Assembly: GCF_003034845.1 (NCBI RefSeq)
Contig: NZ_PZKC01000002.1
Span: 338,798 to 402,797 of the forward strand
Direction of reading: 5' to 3'
Source of the DNA: Pseudothauera lacus
GTDB taxonomy: Bacteria; Pseudomonadota; Gammaproteobacteria; Burkholderiales; Rhodocyclaceae
Length of the DNA: 64,000 nucleotides
The notes under the pieces were generated by a model. The model ran no database searches. It was not told where the DNA came from and worked only from the letters and a program-made list of their open reading frames with translations. Shown here piece after piece: positions 44,519-53,863 of the stretch; positions within the stretch are counted from its first letter, which is position 1; each line of letters begins with the position of its first letter. The position numbers and the translations under genes are program-made.

Positions 44519-45514
44519 TCACTTCAGCCCCGTGCGGCGGATCGCCGGCGTGACGGTGAGGTGGTCGCTCACCGCGTTGTCGCGCACCCGCCGCGGTGTG
44601 GCCGATTTGGACAGTGCAGCGAGCGCGACGAACCAGGCCTTGGGCATGTCCGAAGGCAGGCCGATGGGGATGCCGGCCACCTTGGGGGTTTGCACGAAGG
44701 GGTGGCCGGGCTCCTCGAAGCCCGGCTCGGTACAGGAGATGCACGCATAGCCGCCGCGCGTGCACGAGCCGCCGCCGTTCCACGGCCGCAGGTTGCAGTC
44801 GGCGTGGGCCTGGGTGCCCTTGCAGCCCATGTTCTCCATCAGGCAGCCCTGGTCGGAAGGCTTCTCCGCGCTGGCCTTGAATTCGTAGTACTCGTTGCGC
44901 GCGCAGCCGTGATGCACCAGCTGGTCGGCGAAGAAGCGCGGGCGGGCGAGGGCGTCGAGCGCGTCGCCGTCGAACTGGCCGAGCGCCAGCGCCATCAAGG
45001 TTTCGATCACCCAGCCGGGGTGGGTCGGGCAGCCGGCGACGTTGATCACCGGCAGACCTGCGGTGGAGCGGTAGGCGGCGCCAAGCAGGCCGCCCGCGGC
45101 TTCGCCGTCATACTGCAGGCCGCAGGCCCCGGCAGGGTTGGAGCCCGCGGCGGTGACTCCGCCCCATGCCGCACAGGAGCCGATGGCCAGGGTGTAGCGC
45201 GCCCGCGCGGCGAGTTCGCGTACCCAGGCGATCATCGGCTTGCCGCTGCCACCGAGGACGTGAAAGCGCCCGCTGCCGTCGGGGCCGCGCAGCAGCGCGC
45301 CCTCGACGCAGAGCAGGTCGATCGGGGTTTCGCCGGCGGCGCAGGCGGCGAGCAGGTCAAGCGCCTCCGCGCCGCTCTCTTCGGACAGCGAGGGGTGCCA
45401 GAGGATGCGGATGCCGGCGTCGGCGAGGCTGCCGAGCAGGTCGCTGGAATCGGCGCACAGCAGCGACATCGTGCAGCCGCCGCAACCGCCGGACTGTAGC
45501 CAGAGCAGGTTCAT
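44519..45514 (-). CDS. hoxB: Regulatory hydrogenase small subunit HoxB/HupU
   Basis: 331 residues without a Tat signal: the protein begins MNLLWLQSGGCGGCTMSLL, directly with the proximal-cluster Cys pair C11 and C14. Further Fe-S ligands are in AIGSCAAWGG, NVAGCPTHPGW, HHGCARNEYYEF, CLMENMGCKG, CNLRPWNGGGSC and ACISCTEPGFE. Only the standard four proximal Cys are present, unlike HoxK. It carries electrons from HoxC to the HoxJ signalling complex. Confidence 0.95.
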   Translation of the reverse strand: MNLLWLQSGGCGGCTMSLLCADSSDLLGSLADAGIRILWHPSLSEESGAEALDLLAACAAGETPIDLLCVEGALLRGPDGSGRFHVLGGSGKPMIAWVRELAARARYTLAIGSCAAWGGVTAAGSNPAGACGLQYDGEAAGGLLGAAYRSTAGLPVINVAGCPTHPGWVIETLMALALGQFDGDALDALARPRFFADQLVHHGCARNEYYEFKASAEKPSDQGCLMENMGCKGTQAHADCNLRPWNGGGSCTRGGYACISCTEPGFEEPGHPFVQTPKVAGIPIGLPSDMPKAWFVALAALSKSATPRRVRDNAVSDHLTVTPAIRRTGLK

Positions 45515-45555
45515 GGGTGTATTGAACCACCGCAGGGCGGAAATTGCGATGCCGC

Positions 45556-47001
45556 TCAGGCGCGCTCCAGCCCGTAGCGCGCCAGCTTGGCACGCAGGCC
45601 TACGCGCGACAGTCCGAGCTCCTGCGCGGCGCGGGTCTTGTTCCAGCGCAGGCGGATCAGCGCCTCCTTGAGGATGCGCGCCTCCAGCGCGTCCAGCCGG
45701 GTCTTGAGATCGCCCTGCAGGCCGTCGATCAGTTCCAGCGCCGCCTCCTGTTCGCTCTCCGCAGCGCGCAGCACGCGCGCGCTGAGGTGGGCGGCGGAGA
45801 GCGTGTCGCCGTCGGCCAGTGCCGCCATGCGCAGCACCTCGTTGCGCAGTTCGCGAACGTTGCCAGGCCAGCGCCAGGCGGTGAGGCAAGCGACCAGCTC
45901 GCGCGACAGCGGGGCGAAGCGGCGGCCGAGGGCGGCGCCGGTTTCGTCGGCCAGGCTCTGCGCGATCAGCGCAATGTCCATCGGCCGCTCGCGCAGTGGC
46001 GGCACGTGCAGGGTGAAGGCGGCGAGGCGGTAGTAGAGATCCTCGCGGAAGCGTCCGGCGCGCACCTCGGCTTCCAGGTCGCGGTTGGTGGCGGCCACCA
46101 CGCGCACGTCCACCGCCTGGGTGCGGCTGCTGCCCAGCGGGCGGATCTCGCCTTCCTGCAGGGTGCGCAGCAGCTTGACCTGGAAGGCGGCGGAGGTCTC
46201 GCCGATCTCGTCGAGCAGCATGGTGCCGCCGTCGGCCTGCCTGAACAGACCCACGCGGTCTTCGAAGGCGCCGGTGAAGGCGCCGCGCTTGTGGCCGAAG
46301 AGCTCGGATTCGAGCAACTGGTCGGGCAGGGCGCCGCAGTTCTCCACCACGAAGGCCTCGCCTGCTCGCGGGCTGTCGAAGTGCAGCGCACGCGCCAGCA
46401 GCTCCTTGCCGGTGCCGGATTCGCCGGTGAGCAGCACCGGGATGTCGAGCGCGGCGAGGCGCTCGACCATGGCGCACAGCGCGTTCATCGGCGAATCGGG
46501 CGCGCGCACCAGGCGGTCGAGGGCGTAGCGTTGCGCCAGCTGGCCGCGGCGTTCGCCCGCGCGTGCGGCGAGCACCGGTGCGGAAGCCTTCAGGTCCACC
46601 GCCAGGCGCTGGTTCTCGGCCTGCAGGCGGGAGAGTTCGGCGGCGCCGCGCAGGGTGAGCAGCAGTTGTTCCGGCTGCCAGGGCTTGAGCAGGTACTGGT
46701 AGATGCCGGCCTCGTTGACCCCGGCGATGATGTCCTCGGAGTCGGTGTAGCCGGAGATGATGATGCGCACCGCGTCCGGCCAGCGCTCGCGCACCTCGCG
46801 CAGCAGGGCGACGCCCGAGGTGCCGGGCATGCGCTGGTCGGTGAGCACGATCTGTATCCACTCGCGTTCCAGGATGGCCAGCGCCTCGTCGGCGCCGGAG
46901 GCGGTGAACACCTCGAAATCCTCGTCCAGGGTGCGGCGCAGCGCTTCTTGCGAGCGCACCTCGTCATCGACCACCAGCACGGTAGGCAGGCGCTTCAGCA
47001 T
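45556..47001 (-). CDS. hoxA: Hydrogenase transcription activator HoxA/HupR (NtrC family)
   Basis: 481 residues. The receiver has D55 in VLTDQRMPGTSG. The sigma-54 interaction AAA+ domain has GESGTGKE, the GAFTGA loop (RGAFTGAFEDR) and MLLDEIGE. The C-terminal Fis-type helix-turn-helix is LRWNKTRAAQELGLSRVGLR. In this family the unphosphorylated form activates sigma-54 promoters of hydrogenase genes. The three -24/-12 elements in this locus are the expected targets. Its start overlaps the hoxX stop by 7 bases. Confidence 0.95.
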   Translation of the reverse strand: MLKRLPTVLVVDDEVRSQEALRRTLDEDFEVFTASGADEALAILEREWIQIVLTDQRMPGTSGVALLREVRERWPDAVRIIISGYTDSEDIIAGVNEAGIYQYLLKPWQPEQLLLTLRGAAELSRLQAENQRLAVDLKASAPVLAARAGERRGQLAQRYALDRLVRAPDSPMNALCAMVERLAALDIPVLLTGESGTGKELLARALHFDSPRAGEAFVVENCGALPDQLLESELFGHKRGAFTGAFEDRVGLFRQADGGTMLLDEIGETSAAFQVKLLRTLQEGEIRPLGSSRTQAVDVRVVAATNRDLEAEVRAGRFREDLYYRLAAFTLHVPPLRERPMDIALIAQSLADETGAALGRRFAPLSRELVACLTAWRWPGNVRELRNEVLRMAALADGDTLSAAHLSARVLRAAESEQEAALELIDGLQGDLKTRLDALEARILKEALIRLRWNKTRAAQELGLSRVGLRAKLARYGLERA

Positions 47002-48725
47002 GCGGCGGCCTCCATGGTGGCCTGCCAGCCGGGTTCGCGGTGGCGGGCGAGGTGGCGCGGGGTCCAGGAATGCGGTGTCTTCATCACGAAGTGGTAGCGG
47101 GCGACGTGGTAGCTGGGGTCGAAGCCGTAGAAGTTACGCCGCATGGCGGCGAGTTCTTCGGCGCGGTAGGCGGAAAGAGGCTTGGCGGTCTCGTCGGCGG
47201 CGCGGCCTGCGGCCTTGGCGGCGATGCGGTCTTCGATGGCGGCGGCGGCGAGTTCTTCGGCATGGCGCTGCAGTCCGGCTTCGAAGGCCTCGACGGTGCC
47301 GCCGAACACGCGGTCGACGAGGCCGCGTTCGGCCGCCAGACGTGCGGTGAGCGGCAGGCGTTCGCGCATGATGCGTGCCGCACCTGCCTCGCCGACCCGG
47401 CGCGGCAGCAGATAGGTCCAGTACTCCGAGCCGAACAGGTTGCCCATGTTCTTGTAGTGCGGGTTGAGCACCACGCCGTCGCGCGCCCACACCTCGTCGC
47501 AGGCCAGCGCCAGGAAGCAGCCGCCCGCGCCGGCATTGCCGCGCAGGGCGGCCACGGTGAGGCGGTCGGTGGTCTCCAGCAGCGCCAGGCAGAGGTCGTC
47601 GATGGCGTTGATGTTGCGCCAGGATTCGTCGGCCGGCGATGCGGCGGCCTCGATGCGGCCGAGGTGGATGCCGTTGGACCAGAAGTCGTACCCGCCGCTG
47701 AGTACCAGCACCTTGGTCGGGCGGGCGCGCGCGGCGTGCACTGCGGCGGTGAGGCGCTCGCATTCGGGCGTGCCCATGGCGCCGTTGTAGAAGTCGAAGG
47801 CGAGGAAGCCGATGCGCCCGTCGGCCGATTCGCGGTAGGAAATGTCCGGGTAGGCGGGCTGCGCGCCGGCCAGTTCCGGCAGGCCGGCGGCCTCTGCGGC
47901 GAAGGCCAGCGCGGCCGGCAGCTTGAAGGGGTGGGCGTGGTCGGCGCGGCGCACGTGGCCGATCCATACGCTGGCATCCCGCGTGGCGCGCAGCACGGCG
48001 TCGTGGCGGCGGCCGACCACCGTGCCGGGCGTGGCGTCCGGGATGCGCGGGCCGGGGTGGGCGTCGAACAGCCGGCAGGGCTGGCCGAACAGGGTGTCGA
48101 GCACGCCGGGAAAGCCGTCGGCGGCGTGCACGCGGGCGAGGATCTCGCGGGTCGACATGGTGGCCCAGTCGAGCGCGCGCTCGGCTTGCGTCATCGGCGC
48201 GTGCGGGCGGCCGCGTACCGCCGGGTCGGCGTAATCCTGCGTGCGCGGCTGCCAGCGCCCGGCGCGCCAGTCCGGGTAATGCGCCAGCGCCTCGCGCACT
48301 GCGGTCAGTGCGGCGGTGGTGACTTCATTGCGGTAGGTGCTGGCCTTGGTGGCGCCCGCGCGCAGGGGGAATTCGGCATGCGCCCACACCGGGCCGGCGT
48401 CCATTTCGGCCTCGGCCTGCAGCACGGTCACGCCCCAGTCGGCGAGCCCCTGCTGGATGGCGTGGTCGAGCGCCGCCGGGCCGCGGTCGCCGACGATGCC
48501 CGGGTGCACGATCAGCGTCGGCACGCGGCGCCACACCGATTCCGGCACCGCGCGCTTGAGGAAGCTGGCCAGCACCAGCTCCGGGGCGAACAGCGCCACG
48601 GCCTCCTCGGTGACGCTGTCGGCGATGTCGAACTCCACCGAGAGCTCGTGGCCGTCGGCGATGAGTTCCGCATGCAGGCGCTGGGTGAGGCTGTTGAAGC
48701 TGTGGGTGAGGATGAGGATGCGCAT
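46995..48725 (-). CDS. hoxX: HoxX/HypX, aerobic CO-ligand synthase
   Basis: 576 residues, two domains. The N-terminal formyltransferase/hydrolase-like half (1-250) contains LASFLKRAVPESVW, LIVHPGIVGDRGPAALDHAI and FPGVLDTLFGQPCRLFDAH. The C-terminal crotonase-like half (280-540) contains VLVLSGGYDFWSNGIHLG, LRGNAGAGGCFLALACDEV and NPHYKNMGNLFGSEYWTYL, a HypX signature. It makes the active-site CO from formyl-tetrahydrofolate under aerobic conditions. It follows hypE after 15 bases. Confidence 0.94.
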   Translation of the reverse strand: MRILILTHSFNSLTQRLHAELIADGHELSVEFDIADSVTEEAVALFAPELVLASFLKRAVPESVWRRVPTLIVHPGIVGDRGPAALDHAIQQGLADWGVTVLQAEAEMDAGPVWAHAEFPLRAGATKASTYRNEVTTAALTAVREALAHYPDWRAGRWQPRTQDYADPAVRGRPHAPMTQAERALDWATMSTREILARVHAADGFPGVLDTLFGQPCRLFDAHPGPRIPDATPGTVVGRRHDAVLRATRDASVWIGHVRRADHAHPFKLPAALAFAAEAAGLPELAGAQPAYPDISYRESADGRIGFLAFDFYNGAMGTPECERLTAAVHAARARPTKVLVLSGGYDFWSNGIHLGRIEAAASPADESWRNINAIDDLCLALLETTDRLTVAALRGNAGAGGCFLALACDEVWARDGVVLNPHYKNMGNLFGSEYWTYLLPRRVGEAGAARIMRERLPLTARLAAERGLVDRVFGGTVEAFEAGLQRHAEELAAAAIEDRIAAKAAGRAADETAKPLSAYRAEELAAMRRNFYGFDPSYHVARYHFVMKTPHSWTPRHLARHREPGWQATMEAAAC

Positions 48726-48740
48726 GGCGGGGTACGCTCC

Positions 48741-49787
48741 TCAGCAGATGCGTGGCAGCGGTTCGCCCGACAGCCAGTCGAGCATGCGCTGGCCGCCGAA
48801 GGCGGTGCGCACCTGGACGAAGTGATGCGGGTCGGCGGTGGCCGTGCCGATGCACGCAGCCTCGCGGCCGAGCGGGTGGGCGCGCAGTGCGGCGAGCGCG
48901 GCCTCGGCATCTTCGGCCGCGCACACCACCACCAGCTTGCCTTCGTTGGCCAGATACAGCGGGTCGAGGCCGAGCAGCTCGCAGGCCGCGGCGACCTGGC
49001 GGTTCACCGGAATCGCGGCCTCGTCGAGCTGCATGCCGACGCCGGACTGGCGGGCGATCTCGTTGAGCGTGGTGGCCAGCCCGCCGCGGGTGGGGTCGCG
49101 CAGCACGCGCACGCTCGGCACCGCGGCGAGCAGCGCGGCGATGAGGCCGTGCAGCGCGGCGCTGTCCGAGACGATCTCGGACTCGAAGGCGAGCGATTCG
49201 CGCTGCGCCAGGATGGCCATGCCGTGGTCGCCCATGCTGCCGGACACCAGCACCGCGTCACCCGGGCGGGCGAGCGCGCCGCCCAGTTCGCGCCCGGCGG
49301 GCAGCGCGCCCAGGCCGGTAGTGGAGATGAACACGCCGTCGCCCTTGCCCTGTTCGACCACCTTGGTGTCGCCGGTGACCACCGGCACCCCGGCCGTGCG
49401 TGCGGCGGCGGCCATCGACTGCACGATGCGGGCGAGATCGGCGAGCGCGAAGCCTTCTTCAAGGATGAAGCTGGCGGTCAGGTACAGCGGGCGTGCGCCC
49501 ATCACCGCGACGTCGTTCACCGTGCCGTGTACCGCCAGGCTGCCGATGTCGCCGCCGGGGAAGAACAGCGGCGTCACCACATGGGCGTCGGTGGCCAGCA
49601 CCAGGCGTTCGCCGGGGGCGGGCGCGGGCAGCACCGCGCCGTCGTTGCCTTGGCCGAGGTAGTCGTTGGCGAAGGCGCGCGCGAACAGTTCTTCGATCAG
49701 CTGCGCCATGGCACGGCCACCGGCGCCGTGGTTGAGGTCGATGCGGCCGTTGCGCAGATCGAGGGGGCGGACATAGTCGGGCTTCAT
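48741..49787 (-). CDS. hypE: Hydrogenase maturation protein HypE
   Basis: 348 residues. Typical PurM-like opening IDLNHGAGGRAMAQLIEELFARAF (in outline), then FPGGDIGSLAVHGTVNDVAVMGARP and VVTGDTKVVEQGKGDGVFI in parts. The C-terminus PRIC carries the Cys that receives the carbamoyl group from HypF and dehydrates it to cyanide. It overlaps the 116-residue gene by 4 bases. Confidence 0.95.
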   Translation of the reverse strand: MKPDYVRPLDLRNGRIDLNHGAGGRAMAQLIEELFARAFANDYLGQGNDGAVLPAPAPGERLVLATDAHVVTPLFFPGGDIGSLAVHGTVNDVAVMGARPLYLTASFILEEGFALADLARIVQSMAAAARTAGVPVVTGDTKVVEQGKGDGVFISTTGLGALPAGRELGGALARPGDAVLVSGSMGDHGMAILAQRESLAFESEIVSDSAALHGLIAALLAAVPSVRVLRDPTRGGLATTLNEIARQSGVGMQLDEAAIPVNRQVAAACELLGLDPLYLANEGKLVVVCAAEDAEAALAALRAHPLGREAACIGTATADPHHFVQVRTAFGGQRMLDWLSGEPLPRIC

Positions 49788-50134
49788 GGGTTGAGGCGGA
49801 AGAGTTCGGGTTGCTGCTGCTGATACACCCGCAGCCAGTTCAGGGTCAGCGGCGCCAGTTCGCGCACCGCCACCCACACCGCCAGCGGCCCGGCGGCGCC
49901 GGCGGTGAGCTCCCGGCCCAGTTCCTGCCAGCGTGCCCAGTCGATCTCGGCGATGGTGGCGCGCGCGCTGTCGGGCAGTTGCTCCACCGCCTGGGCGACC
50001 GCCTTCAGGCGTTTGACGGCTTCGCCGTGGGTCAGGCGGCTGCGGAAGAACTCCGCTTCGTTGATCTCTTCGGTAAGGGTGACGATCTCGGCACAGGCTT
50101 CGTCGATCAGGCCGAGCAGGGCGGCTTGCAGCAT
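49784..50134 (-). CDS. 116-residue protein between hypD and hypE, HEPN/DUF86-like
   Basis: Not part of the standard hyp set. The helical sequence follows the pattern of HepT (DUF86, HEPN fold): LGLIDEACAEIVTLTEEI, then EFFRSRLTHGEAVKRLKAVA, a QLPDSARATIAEIDWARW block, and a final helix LTLNWLRVYQQQ. HepT proteins have an RX4-6H nuclease motif after the W block (RNxxVH); here that position reads ELGRELTAGAAGPLAVW with no His. So if the fold is right, nuclease activity is lost. Shine-Dalgarno AGAGG is present, it ends overlapping hypE by 4 bases and starts 12 bases after hypD, so it is expressed with them. Confidence 0.7.
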   Translation of the reverse strand: MLQAALLGLIDEACAEIVTLTEEINEAEFFRSRLTHGEAVKRLKAVAQAVEQLPDSARATIAEIDWARWQELGRELTAGAAGPLAVWVAVRELAPLTLNWLRVYQQQQPELFRLNP

Positions 50135-50146
50135 CGTGGTCCTCTC

Positions 50147-51283
50147 TCAGGCAGCAGTGCAGTGGTCGCGGAAGCGGCCGTAGTTGTAGTGCGCGGCGCA
50201 GGCGCCTTCCGAGGACACCATGCAGGAGCCCATCGGGTTCTCCGGCGTGCATACGGTGCCGAACAGCTTGCAGTCGGTGGGGCGCTTGACGCCGCGCAGG
50301 ATGGCGCCGCATTCGCAGGCCTTGTGGTCGGGCACCGAGCGGTAGTCGAGGCCGTACCTGGCCTCCGCGTCCCAGGCCGCGAAGGGCGCGCGGATGCGCA
50401 GCGCGGAGTAGGGCACCTGGCCGAGGCCGCGCCATTCGAAGGCGCGGCGCAGTTCGAAGACCTCGGAGACCAGGGCCTGTGCCTTGAGGTTGCCGTCGCG
50501 ACCCACCGCGCGGGTGAATTCGTTCTCCACCTCGGCGCGGCCTTCATTGACCTGGCGGACCAGCATGCGGATGGCCTGCATGACGTCGAGCGGTTCGAAA
50601 CCGGCGATCACCACCGGCTTGCGGTATTCCTCGGCGAAGAACTCGTAGGGCCGGCTGCCGATGATGGTGGAGACGTGCGCCGGGCCGATGAAGCCGTCCA
50701 GCGGCACGGTGCCGAGCTGGCGCACCTCGGGGCTTTCCAGAATGGTCTGGATGGCCGAGGGGGTGAGCACGTGGTTGCACATCACGCTGAAGTTGGCCAG
50801 CCCCAGCGCGCGCGCCTGCTGCAGCACCAGCGCGGTGGGCGGCGTGGTGGTCTCGAAGCCGATGGCGAAGAACACCACCTCGCGGCCCGGTTCGCGCTGC
50901 GCCAGGGCGAGCGCGTCGGCCGCCGAATACACCATGCGGATGTCGGCGCCGCGCGCCTTGGCTTTCAGCATCGACAGCCCGTTGGAGGCCGGCACGCGCA
51001 GGCAGTCGCCGTAGGTCAGCACGGTGACGCCGCGTTCCAGCGCGAGCTGGATGGCCAGGTCGATGCGGCCGATCGGCAGCACGCATACCGGGCAGCCGGG
51101 GCCGTGGATCATGCGCACGTTGGCGGGCAGCAGGTCGGTGACGCCGTAGCGCGAAATGGCGTGGGTGTGGCCGCCGCAGAATTCCATGAAGGCGTAGCAG
51201 CGTGCGGGGTCGGCCTCGGCGCGGATGGCCGCGGCCAGCCCGCGGGCGACTTCGCCGTCGCGGAATTCGTCGACGTACTTCAT
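50147..51283 (-). CDS. hypD: Hydrogenase maturation protein HypD
   Basis: 378 residues. Cys motifs for Fe(CN)2CO assembly are all present: FMEFCGGHTHAISRYG, HGPGCPVCVLPIGRID and FFAIGFETTTPPTAL. The [4Fe-4S] ligands in the C-terminal third are DHKACECGAILRG, CKLFGTVCTPENP and SCMVSSEGACAAHY. It forms a scaffold with HypC. Its ATG overlaps the hypC stop by 4 bases. Confidence 0.96.
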   Translation of the reverse strand: MKYVDEFRDGEVARGLAAAIRAEADPARCYAFMEFCGGHTHAISRYGVTDLLPANVRMIHGPGCPVCVLPIGRIDLAIQLALERGVTVLTYGDCLRVPASNGLSMLKAKARGADIRMVYSAADALALAQREPGREVVFFAIGFETTTPPTALVLQQARALGLANFSVMCNHVLTPSAIQTILESPEVRQLGTVPLDGFIGPAHVSTIIGSRPYEFFAEEYRKPVVIAGFEPLDVMQAIRMLVRQVNEGRAEVENEFTRAVGRDGNLKAQALVSEVFELRRAFEWRGLGQVPYSALRIRAPFAAWDAEARYGLDYRSVPDHKACECGAILRGVKRPTDCKLFGTVCTPENPMGSCMVSSEGACAAHYNYGRFRDHCTAA

Positions 51284-51519
51284 GCCGTCCCTGCCGTGCC
51301 GAACAGCTCGCCGGCCTCGCGGAACAGCGCCAGCGTGGCTTCCGCCTCCTCGGGGTCGAGGCGGGAGAGCGCGTAGCCGACGTGCACGATCACGTAGTCG
51401 CCCAGTTCGACGCCGTCGACCAGCGCCAGCGAGACCTGCTTGCGCACGCCGCCCAGGTCCACGACGGCCTGGTCGTCGGCGGCGAATTCCACCACGCGGG
51501 CGGGAATGGCGAGACACAT
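51280..51519 (-). CDS. hypC: Hydrogenase maturation chaperone HypC
   Basis: 79 residues beginning MCLAIPARVVEF, with the essential Cys2. The OB-like core ALVDGVELGDYVIVHVGYAL is typical. It carries iron and partners HypD. A second HypC-family protein, HoxL, is encoded at 57057-57371. Confidence 0.96.
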   Translation of the reverse strand: MCLAIPARVVEFAADDQAVVDLGGVRKQVSLALVDGVELGDYVIVHVGYALSRLDPEEAEATLALFREAGELFGTAGTA

Positions 51520-51522
51520 GGT

Positions 51523-52638
51523 TCAGTTTCCTTGTTGCAGCACGCGCTGCGCCACCCAGGCCTGGCCGGCGGCAATGCCGGCGTCGCCCGGTGGCAGGCG
51601 TTCGGGGCGCAGCACGGCGAGGCCGGCGGCGGCGAGGTGTTCGAGTAGCGCGGCGGACAGCAGACGGTTGTGGAAGCAGCCGCCGCCCAAGGCCACGGTG
51701 CGCACATTGCGGGCTTCGGCCGCGACCTGCAGCCAGTCGGCAAAGGCGGCGGCCAGCGTGGCGTGAAAGCGCGCCGCGCCGCGCGCGGCGTCGGTCTCGT
51801 CGGCGAGGCGCACGAGCAGTGGCAGCAGGTCCAGCGTGCCGTCGGCGGTGACGCGCCAGGCGTCGGCCTCGGGCGCGACCGCGCCGTGGCTGCGCGCAGC
51901 CGATTCGAGCGCGATGGCGGCTTGTGCGCCGGTTTCGTTCACCTCGCACAGGCCGAGCAGTGCGGCGGCGGCGTCGAAGTGGCGGCCCAGGCTGGTGGTG
52001 GGCGGCGACAGGTGCGCACGGTCGATGATCTGCGCCAGTTGCGCGGCGGCCGCGTGGCGGGCGAAGCGGGTGGCGATCTCGCTCCCGCGTCCCGCTGCCT
52101 GCAGCACCGCGGCGGCCATGCGCCAGGGCTCGCGCGCGGCGCGGTCGCCGCCGGGCAGCGGCAGGGCGCGCAGGTGGCCCAGCCGCCTACAGGTGGCACC
52201 ATCGACGAGGAGCAACTCGCCGCCCCAGGCCGCGCCGTCCGTGCCCAGGCCGACGCCGTCGGCGGCGATGCCGAGCGCCGCGCCGGCGTGGCCGTGTTCG
52301 GCCAGTACCGCAGCGATGTGGGCGTGGTGGTGCTGCACGGCGATGGCCGGCAGCTGCAGGCGTTCGGCCAGCGCGCGCGCGACGCGGGTGGAGTGGAAGT
52401 CCGGGTGCAGGTCGTGCGCGACGGCCTGCGGCGGTTCGCCGGGCAGCGCCAGCAGGGCGTCGAGCGCGGCGTCGAAGCACCGGCAGGCCTCGGCATCGAT
52501 CAGGTCGCCGGCGCCCGGCGCGCAGTGCAGGCGGCCGTCGGCGACGCGCGCCGGGGTGCTCTCGAACCAGGCGCCGGTGGCGAGCACCGGCGGGCCAGGC
52601 AGGGCGAGCAGTGTCGCGTCCTGCATCGCCGGGCTCAC
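51523..52638 (-). CDS. hypF: Short HypF (Kae1-like domain only)
   Basis: 371 residues from a GTG overlapping the hypB TGA; an ATG four codons later is the alternative. Classical HypF has about 750 residues with acylphosphatase, zinc-finger and YrdC-like domains first. Here only the last, Kae1-like domain is encoded: [45 protein letters not shown] and [14 protein letters not shown]. necator HypF1 is a similarly short protein. Carbamoyl adenylation would need a YrdC-like partner encoded elsewhere, or a full-length HypF. Confidence 0.9.
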   Translation of the reverse strand: MSPAMQDATLLALPGPPVLATGAWFESTPARVADGRLHCAPGAGDLIDAEACRCFDAALDALLALPGEPPQAVAHDLHPDFHSTRVARALAERLQLPAIAVQHHHAHIAAVLAEHGHAGAALGIAADGVGLGTDGAAWGGELLLVDGATCRRLGHLRALPLPGGDRAAREPWRMAAAVLQAAGRGSEIATRFARHAAAAQLAQIIDRAHLSPPTTSLGRHFDAAAALLGLCEVNETGAQAAIALESAARSHGAVAPEADAWRVTADGTLDLLPLLVRLADETDAARGAARFHATLAAAFADWLQVAAEARNVRTVALGGGCFHNRLLSAALLEHLAAAGLAVLRPERLPPGDAGIAAGQAWVAQRVLQQGN

Positions 52639-53516
52639 GGGTTCTGCGCCTGCGCCACGCCAGCGGCGATCCAGCCCAGCCAGGCGTCGAAACCTTCGCC
52701 GCTGGTGGCGGAACACTGGATCACCTGCAGCTTCGGATTCACCCGGCGCGCGTAATCGATGGCGCGTGCGGCGTCGAAAGTCAGGTGTGGCAGCAGGTCG
52801 ACCTTGGAGAGCAGCATCAGGTCGGCGGCGGCGAACATGTCGGGGTACTTGAGCGGCTTGTCCTCGCCTTCGGTCACCGAGAGGATCACCACCTTGTGCG
52901 CTTCGCCGAGGTCGAAGGCGGCCGGGCACACCAGGTTGCCGACGTTCTCGATCAGCAGCAGGCCGCGTTCGGGCAGCGGCAGCTCGCGCAAGGCGCGGCC
53001 GACCATGTGGGCATCCAGATGGCAGCCCTTGCCGGTGTTGATCTGCAGCGCAGGCGCGCCCGTGGCGCGGATGCGCTCGGCGTCGAACTCGGTCTGCTGG
53101 TCGCCTTCGATCACCGCCAGCGGCATGCTGCCCGCAAGCCGGCGGATGGTCTCCACCAGCAGCGTGGTCTTGCCCGAGCCGGGGCTGGACACCAGGTTGA
53201 GCGCAAACACGCCGTGCGCCGCGAGATGCTTGCGGTTGGCGGCGGCGTAGGCGTCGTTCTTGCCCAGGATGTCCTGCTCGATCCTCACCATCTCGGCCTG
53301 GGTCAGGCCGGGGGCGTGGGCGTGCGCCGGGCCGTGGCCGAAGTGCAGGTGGCCGGGGGCGCTGCTCGGCTCAGCCGCCATTGCCGCGCTCGCGGCGGCG
53401 GGCTGGCGCCAGCTGTGCGCGCCTGCCTTGCCGCGCGCCTTCGCCGGCGTGCGCATCGGCACCGCCTGGCCGTTGATCTTCAGTTCGCCACTGCCGCATC
53501 CGCATACCGTGCACAT
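52635..53516 (-). CDS. hypB: Nickel chaperone GTPase HypB
   Basis: 293 residues. The N-terminal metal motif is [11 protein letters not shown] His-rich stretch at about 56-67 ([15 protein letters not shown]) can store Ni(II). The GTPase domain has [11 protein letters not shown] (P-loop), [28 protein letters not shown] with the conserved Cys and His, and [11 protein letters not shown] (NKxD-like). It inserts nickel with HypA, whose gene is 5 bases upstream. Confidence 0.96.
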   Translation of the reverse strand: MCTVCGCGSGELKINGQAVPMRTPAKARGKAGAHSWRQPAAASAAMAAEPSSAPGHLHFGHGPAHAHAPGLTQAEMVRIEQDILGKNDAYAAANRKHLAAHGVFALNLVSSPGSGKTTLLVETIRRLAGSMPLAVIEGDQQTEFDAERIRATGAPALQINTGKGCHLDAHMVGRALRELPLPERGLLLIENVGNLVCPAAFDLGEAHKVVILSVTEGEDKPLKYPDMFAAADLMLLSKVDLLPHLTFDAARAIDYARRVNPKLQVIQCSATSGEGFDAWLGWIAAGVAQAQNP

Positions 53517-53521
53517 TGTTC

Positions 53522-53863
53522 CTACTCCAGTTCCACCGCCTTGACCCGCATTTCGGTGCCACCGGTGGGCTGCACCTGGTAGCTGCCGCACTGCGGGCAG
53601 GCGTCGTACAGCGCCGCCACCGGCACCGTGGCGGCGCACTGCATGCACCAGCCGGTACCAGGGGTGGCCTCGATGTCGATCCGCGCCCCTTCGGCGACGC
53701 TGCCGCGCAGCACCACCTCCAGGCAGAAGGTGAGCGCCTCGACCTCCACTGCCGCCAGTTCGCCGATCTCCAGCACCACCGCACTGATGCGGCGGCCGCC
53801 GTGCGCACGGGCGGCGTCCTCGACAATGCCGCGCACCCCTTCGGCGAGCGACATCTCATGCAT
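53522..53863 (-). CDS. hypA: Nickel chaperone HypA
   Basis: 113 residues beginning [13 protein letters not shown], with His2 as Ni ligand. The zinc site is two CxxC pairs, [21 protein letters not shown] (given as its outline). GGAGG precedes the ATG. It hands Ni(II) to the hydrogenase large subunit with HypB. It overlaps the hoxV stop by 8 bases. Confidence 0.95.
   Translation of the reverse strand: MHEMSLAEGVRGIVEDAARAHGGRRISAVVLEIGELAAVEVEALTFCLEVVLRGSVAEGARIDIEATPGTGWCMQCAATVPVAALYDACPQCGSYQVQPTGGTEMRVKAVELE

Noticed and set aside
47040..49823. Plus-strand open frame of more than 900 codons across hoxX and hypE
   Set aside because: Low-complexity Gly/Ala/Arg/His composition and complete overlap with two clear minus-strand families; a codon-bias shadow.
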